The position numbers were made by a program, and so were the translations under genes. 64,000 bases of DNA from Rhizobium sp. ACO-34A (GTDB lineage: Bacteria; Pseudomonadota; Alphaproteobacteria; Rhizobiales; Rhizobiaceae). The notes beneath the pieces were generated by a model that was given only the letters and a program-made list of their open reading frames with translations, ran no database searches and was not told the DNA's origin. The DNA is taken from NCBI GenBank assembly GCA_002600635.1, contig CP021371.1:2421001-2485000 (forward strand). The letters are read 5' to 3'. Position 1 is the first letter of the stretch, and the number at the start of each line of letters is the position of its first letter. Positions 36,187 to 45,349 of this stretch are shown here, piece after piece.

Positions 36187-37772
36187 TTCTTCTTCACTCC
36201 GGGTCCGTTGAATACGGCCTTGTAAGAGTTTTCCTCATCGCCCGCCGCATCCTTGATGTTGAAGCGGAAGTGTTCCGATTCCCATGCTACCTGATCGCCG
36301 GGCAGCGTGACGAATACCTTCAGCGTGGTGGCCTCGTCCGGTTCGACCGAAACCTCGAACGAACGTACCGCATCGGAAGAAACGCCGTTCACCTTCATGG
36401 TGGCATCCGGCAACCCATCCAGCGACACCACGATATTGCGGGGCTGCGGGATCATGTTCAAGATGCGAAGCGTATAACCGTTGCGGATCGAACCGTTGGA
36501 TTCGAGCACGTATTGTGGATTGCGGTCATGCAGCACGTTGAGTTCCAGCCGGTCCCGGCTCAGGAGCGCGACCAGAAGACCGACACCCACCGCCGACCAG
36601 ACGCCCATGTAGAGCAGCGTACGCGCCCGGAAGATGATCCGCCAGTTGAAGTGCCGGACCTTGTCGCTGAACGAGCCGTCAGCGGTGCGGATGTTCAGCG
36701 GATTGATCGCTGTCGTGCTGTTGTTGGTCGCAAGCGCCATGTTGCCCTGGTATTCGTCGAGGGTCGCATAGGCGATAAGCCCGCGCGGCTTGCCGATCTT
36801 GTCCATCACGCCATCGCACGCATCGATGCACAGCGCACAGGTGATGCATTCGAGCTGCTGCCCGTCGCGAATGTCGATGCCCATGGGACAGACCGCCACG
36901 CATGCATTGCAGTCAACGCAATCGCCGACGATCTCGCCAGCGGCAGCAGCCTTCTTGGCATGGCGCGAACGCGGCTCGCCACGCCAGTCGTTATAGGTGA
37001 CGACCAGCGAATTCTCGTCCAGCATCGCCGCCTGGATGCGCGGCCACGGGCACATGTAGATGCAGACCTGCTCGCGCATCAGGCCGCCGAACACATAGGT
37101 GGTGGCGGTCAGGATGGCGACGGTCATGTAGGCGACGGATTGCGCCTGCCCGGTCACGACGTCCCTCAGCAGCGTCGGCGCATCGGCGAAATAGAAGATC
37201 CAGGCGCCGCCGGTGGCCACGCCGATCGCCAGCCAGATCGCATGCTTGGACACGCGCTTCCAGATCTTGTCGAAGCTCCACGGGGCATTCTCAAGCTTCA
37301 TGCGGGCATTGCGGTCGCCTTCGATGGCCCGTTCCACCACCAGGAACAGATCCACCCACACCGTCTGGGGACAGGTATAGCCGCACCATGCGCGTCCGAC
37401 CGCCGATGTAATCAGGAACAGGCCGAAACCGGCCATGACCAGAAGGCCTGCGACGAAGAAGAACTCCTGCGGCCAGATCTCGATGAAGAAGAAATAGAAA
37501 CGCCGGTGGGCAAGGTCGATCAGAACGGCCTGATCGGGAGCGAATTCACCGCGATCCCAGCGCAGCCACGGCGTAAGATAATAGATGCCGAGAGTGACGA
37601 ACATCACCAGCCACTTGAACTGGCGGAAACGTCCTTCGGCCCGCTTCGGGAAGATCTTCTTGCGGGCCTCGTAGAGAGGGCGGCGCGTCTTGGCCGACAT
37701 CACCGCTTCGGCGTCCAGGCGCTCGACCTCCGCGGGCTCGCCCGCCTTCCCTTTGTCAGCATGCAGATTCAT
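36183..37772 (-). CDS. fixG: Ferredoxin-like membrane protein FixG/CcoG
   Basis: A 529-residue polyferredoxin with about five spans in its N-terminal half, two [4Fe-4S] motifs (CVDCNACVAVCPMG and CITCALCIDAC, about 285-330), and a C-terminal Ig-like FixG domain. CcoG proteins are implicated in copper reduction for cbb3 biogenesis. It is the first gene of fixGHIS; an FNR/FixK box lies 52 bp before its ATG. Confidence 0.95.
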   Translation of the reverse strand: MNLHADKGKAGEPAEVERLDAEAVMSAKTRRPLYEARKKIFPKRAEGRFRQFKWLVMFVTLGIYYLTPWLRWDRGEFAPDQAVLIDLAHRRFYFFFIEIWPQEFFFVAGLLVMAGFGLFLITSAVGRAWCGYTCPQTVWVDLFLVVERAIEGDRNARMKLENAPWSFDKIWKRVSKHAIWLAIGVATGGAWIFYFADAPTLLRDVVTGQAQSVAYMTVAILTATTYVFGGLMREQVCIYMCPWPRIQAAMLDENSLVVTYNDWRGEPRSRHAKKAAAAGEIVGDCVDCNACVAVCPMGIDIRDGQQLECITCALCIDACDGVMDKIGKPRGLIAYATLDEYQGNMALATNNSTTAINPLNIRTADGSFSDKVRHFNWRIIFRARTLLYMGVWSAVGVGLLVALLSRDRLELNVLHDRNPQYVLESNGSIRNGYTLRILNMIPQPRNIVVSLDGLPDATMKVNGVSSDAVRSFEVSVEPDEATTLKVFVTLPGDQVAWESEHFRFNIKDAAGDEENSYKAVFNGPGVKKK

Positions 37773-37824
37773 CGGAGACCTCGTTATTAGGTGTTTCTTC
37801 TCCCATTTGGCATGATAACCCGCC

Positions 37825-37838
37825 TTGACTTATATCAA
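37825..37838 (-). promoter_or_regulatory. FNR/FixK box upstream of fixG
   Basis: TTGACTTATATCAA, matching the TTGAy-N4-rTCAA anaerobox at all core positions, 52 bp upstream of fixG. FnrN encoded at 50483 is the natural candidate to bind it. Confidence 0.8.
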
Positions 37839-37965
37839 GCAGCGGCGAAGCGTCGCAATTCATATAAAATATACTATATTAACTGCCGGTATCGGCGGAA
37901 TAATAGCTGAAAACGCTGGTGCCCGCTCGATTTCGTTCGCCGGTTGCGAATGACCAGCGACAAAA

Positions 37966-37989
37966 AACCACGCCCCGAAGGGCGTGGTT
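37966..37989 (-). terminator. Terminator of fixNOQP
   Basis: On the minus strand a perfect 10-bp stem (AACCACGCCC/GGGCGTGGTT, 4-nt loop) runs into TTTTTT. It lies 66 bp beyond the fixP stop and separates fixNOQP from fixGHIS. Confidence 0.88.
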
Positions 37990-38055
37990 CGAAGAGTGAG
38001 ATGGCTGAAATCGCAGCGGAGAGGAATGACCCTTATCCGCTGCAGTCTTTCGGGC

Positions 38056-38919
38056 TTATTCGCCGCCGCCGAGCGAGTGAACGTAGACCGTCAGTTCCTT
38101 GACGGTGGCGTCACCCAGACGCGCACTCCAGGCCGGCATGACGCCGTGCTTCGGGTGCGAGACCTGCGCGGCGATTTCGGCTTCGCCATTGACCTTCAGC
38201 CAGATGGCGTCTGCGAGGTCCGGAGCACCGAAGTCGCGGCCGCCCTTGGCGTCTTCGCCGTGGCAGGAAGCGCAGTTGTCTGCGAAGACCAGCTTGCCGG
38301 GCTCGACGAGGGCTGCATCCGACGGGGTGCCGGTCAGGCTGACGACGTAAGCGGCAACCTGCTTGACCTGCTCGGGCTCGAGAATATCGGCGAAAGCCGG
38401 CATTTCCGAAACGCGGGTGTCCAGATCGCTCTCATAGCGGACGCCGTGGGCGATGGTGGTGTAGAGCGATTCGAGATCGCCACCCCACAGCCAGTCGTCG
38501 TCGTTGAGGTTCGGATAGCCGACGCCACCCGAAGCGCCCGAGCCGTGGCAGGGCGTGCAGTTGACCTTGAAGGCAGCCGCACCGCCGGCCGTCGCGAACT
38601 GAGCCAGTTCCGGATCGGCAACGATATCGGCCAGCGGCATCGCCGCGATCTTCTCGACGAAGACGGACTGGGCAGCCTTGGCTTCGTTGAGCTCAGCCGC
38701 GACCTCAGCACGGCTGGAGAAGCCGAGCATACCCTTGGTGTTTTCCTTCAGGAGCGGCCATGCCGGATAGGCGATCGTGTAGCCGATGGCCCACAGGATG
38801 GTCAGGTAGAAGGTATAGACCCACCAGCGAGGCATCGGATTGTTCAGTTCGCGGATGCCGTCCCACTCGTGGCCAGTGGTTTCGACGCCACTGATTTCGT
38901 CAATGTGTTTTTGTGCCAT
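38056..38919 (-). CDS. fixP: Cytochrome cbb3 oxidase diheme subunit FixP/CcoP
   Basis: A 287-residue subunit with one N-terminal span (about 33-52) and two c-type heme motifs, CTPCH (121-125) and CASCH (216-220), in separate cytochrome c folds. It passes electrons to the FixO/FixN core in the periplasm-facing side of the inner membrane. It begins 3 bp after fixQ. Confidence 0.95.
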   Translation of the reverse strand: MAQKHIDEISGVETTGHEWDGIRELNNPMPRWWVYTFYLTILWAIGYTIAYPAWPLLKENTKGMLGFSSRAEVAAELNEAKAAQSVFVEKIAAMPLADIVADPELAQFATAGGAAAFKVNCTPCHGSGASGGVGYPNLNDDDWLWGGDLESLYTTIAHGVRYESDLDTRVSEMPAFADILEPEQVKQVAAYVVSLTGTPSDAALVEPGKLVFADNCASCHGEDAKGGRDFGAPDLADAIWLKVNGEAEIAAQVSHPKHGVMPAWSARLGDATVKELTVYVHSLGGGE

Positions 38920-38922
38920 CTC

Positions 38923-39075
38923 TTAGTCCTCCTTGAGAGGGATGCGTGCAGCATCATCGGCCGGTTTCTTTCCGCCGGGCCGCAAGGTGAACACGACGAC
39001 GCCCACGAAGAACAACGTCATGCCGAGCAAGCCCCAGCTGTCTGCGAAGTGGCGCATGGCCGTATAGGTTTCCAT
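38923..39075 (-). CDS. fixQ: Cytochrome cbb3 oxidase small subunit FixQ/CcoQ
   Basis: A 50-residue peptide with a single span (LLGMTLFFVGVVVFTL, about 16-31) and a charged tail. Its position between fixO and fixP, its length, and the YTAMRHFADSWGLL start fit CcoQ, which stabilises the oxidase. GAGGAG lies before the ATG at 39075. Confidence 0.92.
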   Translation of the reverse strand: METYTAMRHFADSWGLLGMTLFFVGVVVFTLRPGGKKPADDAARIPLKED

Positions 39076-39085
39076 GTGCTCCTCC

Positions 39086-39817
39086 TCAGCGGTAACCGGT
39101 TGCGTCGTCGTAGGTCGAGAAGTCGACGAGCGTGCCAAGCATCTGGAGATAGGCGACCAGCGCATCCATTTCGGTGAGCTGGGCCGGGTTGCCATCGAAG
39201 TCGCCGACCTTGGCCTTCGGATAGCGTTCAAGCAGTGCCGAGGTGTCCGCGTTCGGGTCCGCCTGGGCGGCAAGATCCGCCGCGGCGTTGTCGATCATGT
39301 CGTCCGTGTAAGGAACGCCAACGGTGCGGTTGGCCTTGAGGTCCATGGCAACGTTGGTGATCTTGAGCGGCGTGGTCTTGAGGAACGCGTAGCTCGGCAT
39401 GATCGATTCCGGCACGACGTCGCGCGGTTCGGTCAGGTGCTGAACGTGCCACTCGTTCGAGTAGCGGTCGCCGACGCGGGCGAGATCGGGTCCCGTCCGC
39501 TTCGAGCCCCACTGGAACGGATGGTCGTACATCGACTCCGCTGCCAGCGAGTAGTGACCGTAGCGCTCCACTTCGTCGCGGAACGGACGGATCATCTGGC
39601 TGTGACAGACATAGCAGCCTTCACGGATGTAGATGTTCCGGCCCGCGAGTTCGAGCGGCGAGTAAGGCCGCATTCCCTCGACCTTCTCGATGGTGTTCTC
39701 GAGATAGAACAGCGGAGCGATTTCCACGATACCGCCGATGGTGACCACCAGCAGGGATCCGAGGAACAGAAGGCTCGTGTTCTTCTCGAGGATTGCGTGT
39801 TTATCAAGAATGGACAT
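39086..39817 (-). CDS. fixO: Cytochrome cbb3 oxidase monoheme subunit FixO/CcoO
   Basis: A 243-residue membrane-anchored cytochrome c. One span (about 15-35) is followed by the heme motif CYVCH (68-72) in [16 protein letters not shown], a strongly conserved CcoO block; the axial Met lies in IMPSYAFL. It is 14 bp downstream of fixN in the same operon. Confidence 0.95.
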   Translation of the reverse strand: MSILDKHAILEKNTSLLFLGSLLVVTIGGIVEIAPLFYLENTIEKVEGMRPYSPLELAGRNIYIREGCYVCHSQMIRPFRDEVERYGHYSLAAESMYDHPFQWGSKRTGPDLARVGDRYSNEWHVQHLTEPRDVVPESIMPSYAFLKTTPLKITNVAMDLKANRTVGVPYTDDMIDNAAADLAAQADPNADTSALLERYPKAKVGDFDGNPAQLTEMDALVAYLQMLGTLVDFSTYDDATGYR

Positions 39818-39831
39818 GAAAGCCTTCCTTC

Positions 39832-41463
39832 TTATTCAGCCGGCTGGACAGCGACGGCAGGAACGGTGGAGCCCGGGATCGGAGCTTCCTGACGTTCGTA
39901 GCCGAGGATTGTCATCAGCACGTTGTAGGCCATGACGATGCCACCCAGGAGGTAGAGACCACCACCGACGGCACGCAGGACGTAGTACGGGAACAACGCG
40001 GCGACCGATTCAGCGAACGAGTAGACCAGGAAGCCCTGGCTGTCGTATTCGCGCCACATCAGGCCCTGCTGGATGCCGGCGACCCACAGAACGGCGGCGT
40101 AGATGACGATGCCGAGGGTTGCGAGCCAGAAGTGCCAGTTGACCATGCGCAGCGAGTAGAGACGGTTGCGGTTCCAAAGCTTCGGCGTCAGGTAGTAGAC
40201 GGCACCGAAGGTGATCATGCCGACCCAGCCGAGAGCGCCCGAGTGAACGTGACCGATGGTCCAGTCGGTGTAGTGGCTGAGCGAGTTGACCGACTTGATC
40301 GACATCATCGGGCCTTCGAAGGTCGACATGCCGTAGAAGGCGATGGCGATAACCATCATGCGGACGATCGGGTCGGTACGGATCTTGTCCCATGCGCCCG
40401 AGAGCGTCATCAGACCGTTGATCATGCCACCCCAGGATGGCATCCACAGCATGATGGAGAAGACCATGCCGAGCGTTTGGGCCCAGTCGGGCAGTGCGGT
40501 GTAGTGCAGGTGGTGCGGGCCGGCCCAGATGTACATGAAGATCAGAGCCCAGAAGTGGATGATCGACAGACGGTAGGAATAGACCGGACGACCGGCCTGC
40601 TTGGGCACGAAGTAGTACATCATGCCGAGGAAGCCCGCAGTCAGGAAGAAGCCGACGGCGTTATGGCCATACCACCACTGGGTCAGCGCATCCTGTACGC
40701 CCGAGAAGAGCGAGTAGCTCTTGTAGCCGAGGAAGGACACCGGCATCGACAGATTGTTGACGATGTGCAGCATCGCGATGGTGACGATGAACGACAGATA
40801 GAACCAGTTCGCGACATAGATATGCGATTCCTTGCGGGTGAAGATCGTGCCGATGAAGGCGATCAGGTAGGCAACCCAGACCACGGTCAGCCAGAGGTCG
40901 ACATACCATTCCGGTTCGGCGTATTCGCGGCCTTCGGTGATACCGAGCAGGTATCCGGTCGCGGCCATCACGATAAACAGGTTATAGCCCCAGAACACGA
41001 ACCAGCCGAGCGAGCCGCCGAACAGGCGTTGGCGCGACGTGCGCTGCACCACATAGAAGGAGGTTGCAATCAGCGCGTTGCCACCGAAGGCGAAGATGAC
41101 CGCGGACGTATGCAGCGGACGCATGCGGCCAAAATTGAACCACGGTTCGATGTTCAGGTCCGGAAATGCCAGCTGAAGGGCAACCACGACGCCGACCAGG
41201 AAGCCGACAACGCCCCAGAACACCGTGGCGATGACGCCGTACTTGACCACTTCGTCAAAGTACTCGGATTTGATCTGGGCGGCAGTCTTCGCGTTTACGG
41301 GCGCGAACTGCATCCGCCGCAGCATGACGATCGTGCCTGCTGTGAGCACGAAGAACGCAACCCACATATGGGTCGCGAACAGGCTGTCGTAGGCGAAAGC
41401 CGCCCCCAGCAGCGCGGCGAAGGCGAGCAACGCCATCACCATTGTTTCTAACGTGTAATTCAT
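39832..41463 (-). CDS. fixN: Cytochrome cbb3 oxidase catalytic subunit FixN/CcoN
   Basis: A 543-residue heme-copper oxidase subunit I with about 12 spans. Heme and CuB ligands are visible in [41 protein letters not shown] and [11 protein letters not shown]. It reduces oxygen with very high affinity, allowing respiration at low O2. It is the first gene of fixNOQP, with an FNR box 112 bp upstream of its start. Confidence 0.97.
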   Translation of the reverse strand: MNYTLETMVMALLAFAALLGAAFAYDSLFATHMWVAFFVLTAGTIVMLRRMQFAPVNAKTAAQIKSEYFDEVVKYGVIATVFWGVVGFLVGVVVALQLAFPDLNIEPWFNFGRMRPLHTSAVIFAFGGNALIATSFYVVQRTSRQRLFGGSLGWFVFWGYNLFIVMAATGYLLGITEGREYAEPEWYVDLWLTVVWVAYLIAFIGTIFTRKESHIYVANWFYLSFIVTIAMLHIVNNLSMPVSFLGYKSYSLFSGVQDALTQWWYGHNAVGFFLTAGFLGMMYYFVPKQAGRPVYSYRLSIIHFWALIFMYIWAGPHHLHYTALPDWAQTLGMVFSIMLWMPSWGGMINGLMTLSGAWDKIRTDPIVRMMVIAIAFYGMSTFEGPMMSIKSVNSLSHYTDWTIGHVHSGALGWVGMITFGAVYYLTPKLWNRNRLYSLRMVNWHFWLATLGIVIYAAVLWVAGIQQGLMWREYDSQGFLVYSFAESVAALFPYYVLRAVGGGLYLLGGIVMAYNVLMTILGYERQEAPIPGSTVPAVAVQPAE

Positions 41464-41574
41464 TGTTGGAATCCCCCAACGGCTTGCTGATCATTCACAG
41501 GGATCATCTTCTCGCACACGAACAGATTCCCCCTGCGTCGTGTGCAGAATTCGCATTCGCGCCGAGAAGACACC

Positions 41575-41588
41575 TTGATCCAAATCAA
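41575..41588. promoter_or_regulatory. FNR/FixK box between fixN and the hemerythrin-like gene
   Basis: TTGATCCAAATCAA, a perfect TTGAT-N4-ATCAA palindrome. It lies 112 bp upstream of fixN (minus) and 162 bp upstream of the divergent hemerythrin-like gene (plus), so it could serve both. Confidence 0.85.
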
Positions 41589-41749
41589 TGCAAGGGGGCG
41601 CTCTTTTAGGAAAAGGTTGCATTATCGCCCGATTGTTTCGTGTTCCAAAGGGGAGGAATGCGGAAAACCTTGCGTGCGGGCGATCGGGGACAGCTGGGAA
41701 CACGAGGCAACATCATACGCGACCTATCGACGCGCCGGAGAAAGCGGAT

Positions 41750-42274
41750 ATGCACGGCAAGACAACAAACAAGGATCCGGACAACGGAACAGGCCCCTTC
41801 CCGCCGCTCAATGTACTGAGGGACGAGCGACGTTCTCTCGCCTGGCTCTGCAAGGCGCATGAGGAACAGCTCGCGCTCTGTAGCGAGCTTGAGGAGGTCG
41901 CCGATTCTCTCCCGGCCAGCATCAACCGGCAGAAATGCATCTACGCCGCCAAGGCGCTGGGCCCGCTGATCAAGGGCGTCCATCACTATGAGGAAACCGT
42001 CCTCTTCCCGTGGATCGAGACCGCGTTGTCGGAGACGCCGCGACTGCACGATACGCTCGACCGGCTTAAATTCGAGCATTTCGAGGATGAATGCTTCGCG
42101 GAGGAACTGACGGACGCCCTGCTCAAGCTTGGCTCCGGCATACCGGTCAACATGGAAGCCGTCGGCTACATGTTGCGCGGCTTCTTCGAAGGCATGCGCC
42201 GCCACATCGCCTTCGAGCGCGAATATCTGCTGCCGCAGATCCCGAGCGACGCCGCCGCAACAGGGCCGAATTGA
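41750..42274 (+). CDS. Hemerythrin HHE domain protein
   Basis: A 174-residue four-helix protein with diiron-type residues in order: KAHEEQL, GVHHYEETVLFPWIE, FEHFEDECFAEEL and RRHIAFEREYLLPQI. Hemerythrin-like domains bind O2, NO or iron. The ATG at 41750 has GGAGAAAG upstream. It is divergent from fixN and shares its FNR box, which suggests a role in oxygen or NO handling under microaerobic growth; that role is inference. Confidence 0.85.
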   Translation: MHGKTTNKDPDNGTGPFPPLNVLRDERRSLAWLCKAHEEQLALCSELEEVADSLPASINRQKCIYAAKALGPLIKGVHHYEETVLFPWIETALSETPRLHDTLDRLKFEHFEDECFAEELTDALLKLGSGIPVNMEAVGYMLRGFFEGMRRHIAFEREYLLPQIPSDAAATGPN

Positions 42275-42329
42275 AACGTGTCGGTCCTGATGCTGGCAAC
42301 GATCTTGTCTGAACGTTGAAAACCTGTCG

Positions 42330-43058
42330 TCAGGCGGCGATTTCACCCGCCGCCTTGACGCCATCGACCAGCATCATGACAGCGCCCAGCACCTCGCCGC
42401 GGGGCGTGCGCAACGGCGTCAGCCTGCAGCGCATCAGGCTGCAGCGGCTTTCTTCCCGATGAAAATAGCTGGAATCCACCCGCTCGCCGGCGAAGCAACG
42501 GTCGAGGTTCTTCTCGATCGCCACGCCTGCCTCGACGTCGCCGAGGAAGTCGAAGATCCGGCGTCCTACCAGATCGAGCGGCGTGCTCCCGACAAAACTC
42601 GCATGCGCCGGATTGGCGTAGAGATAGCGATAGTCGAGCGTGATGACGGCCACGCGATCGGGAAGGTTGTTCAGGATGGATTCGTTGAGGAGGTCGTCCT
42701 CTCCCAGACCCAGGGCCTTCGGCGCATCCGCCGGGACGTCGCCGGCCGCATTCACGTCCGAGCCGAAATACCGGTCCAGCAGGATCGAAAGAGTCGCCGC
42801 ATGCCGGAGCACGCAGGACCTGTCATCGGCATCCTCACGGATCAGGTTGCCGACGAAGCGCAACTGCAGTTGTACTTCCCGCATGTCCGCGGCACGGTAG
42901 TTCACCACGGACGAAATCAACGGGTCAAGCTCGCGGTCGAGCAGCCGTACCAGTCGGTCGTCGCCGACTCGTATAGCCTGCTGGAGCTGTCCGCTCTTCA
43001 TCGAGACCGCCTCGAACAGGGGCAGCAGACGCTCCTGATGGGACTCGTTTGAGGTCAA
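42330..43058 (-). CDS. PAS domain protein
   Basis: A 242-residue soluble protein. The N-terminal half (about 1-105) is helical without a named domain; the C-terminal half (about 118-240) is a PAS domain (LNNLPDRVAVITLDYRYLYA, then SLMRCRLTPLRT). No histidine kinase, GGDEF or HTH output domain is present, so it may act through a partner. It is convergent with the hemerythrin-like gene. The 265 bp upstream (43059-43323) show nothing I can identify. Confidence 0.82.
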   Translation of the reverse strand: MTSNESHQERLLPLFEAVSMKSGQLQQAIRVGDDRLVRLLDRELDPLISSVVNYRAADMREVQLQLRFVGNLIREDADDRSCVLRHAATLSILLDRYFGSDVNAAGDVPADAPKALGLGEDDLLNESILNNLPDRVAVITLDYRYLYANPAHASFVGSTPLDLVGRRIFDFLGDVEAGVAIEKNLDRCFAGERVDSSYFHREESRCSLMRCRLTPLRTPRGEVLGAVMMLVDGVKAAGEIAA

Positions 43059-43323
43059 TTGGCACCACCCCTAGACAACACCGCCGCACGCGACGAAGAC
43101 GCACACAAAATACAACCGAAGGTCTCATTTTATTTCCAGCGAGTTAACATGAATGTATCTCACGTTCAACTAGCTAAAACTCAGGTATTGCCGTGACGCA
43201 CTTCTGCCCCAGTCTTCGCGAAACCTTCATCAAAGTGCCAGTTGCAACGATACAGTACGGCCTTTGCGGCACATGCAACTGCGTCGCAACAGCGATGAAC
43301 TGTTCGCAAGACCCTGATTTGGG

Positions 43324-44253
43324 CTAGATATTTTTCTTGATGTTCCAGCGGTCATGATACCAGAGCCACTGCTCCGGATATTCCCGTACCCAGGATTCGA
43401 CCTTGTCGTTGAGATACTGGGCCGTGCCCTGCACGTCGATACGGCCATCCTTGTCGCGCGGGAGCTCGACCTTCGGCTCGATTTCCAGCCGGAAACGGTT
43501 GTTCGGCAGGCGGATGCAGCGGGCCGGATAGACCTCGCAGCCGAACTGCCGCACAAGCTTGGCGAGCAGTGGATTAGTGCGAACATCCTGACCGAAGAAG
43601 GTCGACGGCTGGCCCTTCTTGAACTTCTGGTCGACCAGAACGCCAACGCCTGCGCCAGCCTCGAGCTGGCGTGCAAGCTGGAAGGACGAGCCGGCATGGG
43701 ACGGCACGAGATTGCCCATGCGGGCACGCCGGAAGTCGAAGACCATGTCGGCGATGTAGGGATTGTTCGGCGGGCGAAACAGCACCGTCACATAGAGACC
43801 AAAGGCGGCTCCTGCTACCGGCAGCATCTCGAAATTGCCGGTATGTCCGGTGAAGACGATGAACGGGCGCGGATTTTCCAGAAGGTCGATGAAGATCGGA
43901 ACGCCTGAGACCTCGACCCGCCCCTCGCCCTGACGTTCAGGATCGAAATCGAAAAGCTCGTCCAGAAAGACATATTCCGCAAGCTGACGACCCATATGCC
44001 CCCAGGCATCGGCGGCGATCCTGTTGATCTCCGCCTCGCTCTTCTCCGGAAAGGCGTTGCGGAGATTGGTCAGCATGAGCTTGTGGCGCGAAATCCTCGG
44101 TCCGATGAAGCGGACCACCCGGTCGGAGGCATTGATCGCCGCATCAGCAGGCAGGAATTTCAGCACCCGCAGCAGGACAAGCACCAGCTTCGCCACCAGC
44201 CATTGCGGGAAGCGGCGAAACGCCAGAACGATCTTGGTGATGATCGGCCTCAA
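43324..44253 (-). CDS. lpxXL: Lipid A very-long-chain acyltransferase LpxXL
   Basis: A 309-residue lysophospholipid/lipid A acyltransferase of the LpxL/HtrB family with an N-terminal hydrophobic anchor. The catalytic H-x4-E is in FTGHTGNFEM and the RRARMGNLVPSHAG and FRPPNNPYIADM blocks follow. It ends the acpXL cluster, so it is assigned as the enzyme that transfers the 27-hydroxyoctacosanoyl-type chain from AcpXL to lipid A in the inner membrane. It starts 3 bp after the dehydrogenase gene. Confidence 0.92.
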   Translation of the reverse strand: MRPIITKIVLAFRRFPQWLVAKLVLVLLRVLKFLPADAAINASDRVVRFIGPRISRHKLMLTNLRNAFPEKSEAEINRIAADAWGHMGRQLAEYVFLDELFDFDPERQGEGRVEVSGVPIFIDLLENPRPFIVFTGHTGNFEMLPVAGAAFGLYVTVLFRPPNNPYIADMVFDFRRARMGNLVPSHAGSSFQLARQLEAGAGVGVLVDQKFKKGQPSTFFGQDVRTNPLLAKLVRQFGCEVYPARCIRLPNNRFRLEIEPKVELPRDKDGRIDVQGTAQYLNDKVESWVREYPEQWLWYHDRWNIKKNI

Positions 44254-44256
44254 CGG

Positions 44257-45285
44257 TCAGTCCATCTTGAGGATGATCTTGCCGAACACCTGCCGTCCCT
44301 CCATGCGAGCAAGCGCACGATCGATATCCTCCAGGCCGACTTCCGTATCGATAACCGGATGCACGATGCCTCGGGCCATCTTCTGCATGGCGTTCGCCAT
44401 GTTTTCCATGCGGCAACCGAAAGAGCCGAGCAGCTTCAACTGCTGCTGGAACAGCATCATCAGGTTCATGTCGGTCGACACGCCGGAGGTCGAACCGCAG
44501 GTGACGAGCCGTCCACCGCGCTTGAGGCAGAGCATGGAGCCTGCCCAGGTATCCTTGCCGACATGTTCGAAGACGACGTCGACGCCCTTCTTCTTGGTCA
44601 GCTTGCGCACGACGCCTTCGAAACGGTCGGTGCGGTAGTTGATGACGTGATCGGCGCCCAGCGCCTTTGCCCCTTCGATCTTGTCGTCCGAACCGACTGT
44701 CGTGATGACGGTGCAGCCGATCTTCTTGGCCAGCTGGATTGCGGCCGTGCCGATGCCCGAGCCGCCTGCATGAACCAGAATGGTCTCGCCGGGTTCGAGC
44801 TTGGCGTTGTCGAACAGCATGTGCTCGACGGTACCGAAGGTGACGGGAGCGACGGCGGCTGCGACAGCATCGATGCCCGGAGGCGCCGGTACGAGCTGGC
44901 GAGCCGGAATGTTCATCTTTTCCTGCGCGAAGCCGTCGAGATGGAAACCATGCACACCGCCGACATGTTCGCAGAGATTGTCGCGACCTTCGCGGCAGGG
45001 CTTGCAGAGACCGCAGACGCGCGCGCCATAAACCGAAACGAGCTGCCCCGGCAGGACGTTGGCGACGCCCGGACCGATCGCCTCGACCACGCCGGATGCC
45101 TCGGCACCGATGGTCAGCGGCATCTTGCGCTTGGCAAAAGCCATGCCGCGCCAGCCCCAGACATCGATATGGTTGAGCGCGACGGCCTTGACGCGCAGCG
45201 TCACCTCGCCCGGACCCGGTGCTTCCGGTTCCGGCAGATCCACGATTTCAAGCTTGCGGTCTTCGACGAGCTGGAGTGCGCGCAT
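44257..45285 (-). CDS. Zinc-binding dehydrogenase of the acpXL cluster
   Basis: A 342-residue medium-chain dehydrogenase. GAEASGVVEAIGPGV marks the N-terminal domain, CGLCKPCREGRDNLC is an intact structural zinc lobe, and LVHAGGSGIGTAAIQLAKKIGC is the nucleotide-binding motif of the quinone-reductase branch. In rhizobia this gene is a constant member between fabF1XL and lpxXL; a role as enoyl reductase or in oxidation of the long chain is proposed for the cluster but not shown by sequence. Confidence 0.9.
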   Translation of the reverse strand: MRALQLVEDRKLEIVDLPEPEAPGPGEVTLRVKAVALNHIDVWGWRGMAFAKRKMPLTIGAEASGVVEAIGPGVANVLPGQLVSVYGARVCGLCKPCREGRDNLCEHVGGVHGFHLDGFAQEKMNIPARQLVPAPPGIDAVAAAVAPVTFGTVEHMLFDNAKLEPGETILVHAGGSGIGTAAIQLAKKIGCTVITTVGSDDKIEGAKALGADHVINYRTDRFEGVVRKLTKKKGVDVVFEHVGKDTWAGSMLCLKRGGRLVTCGSTSGVSTDMNLMMLFQQQLKLLGSFGCRMENMANAMQKMARGIVHPVIDTEVGLEDIDRALARMEGRQVFGKIILKMD

Positions 45286-45349
45286 AAGGTCTATCCTCGC
45301 GCCCTGAGGGCGTTCTTATCTGGTAACTGGATTGCGTGTGATCCGTGGC

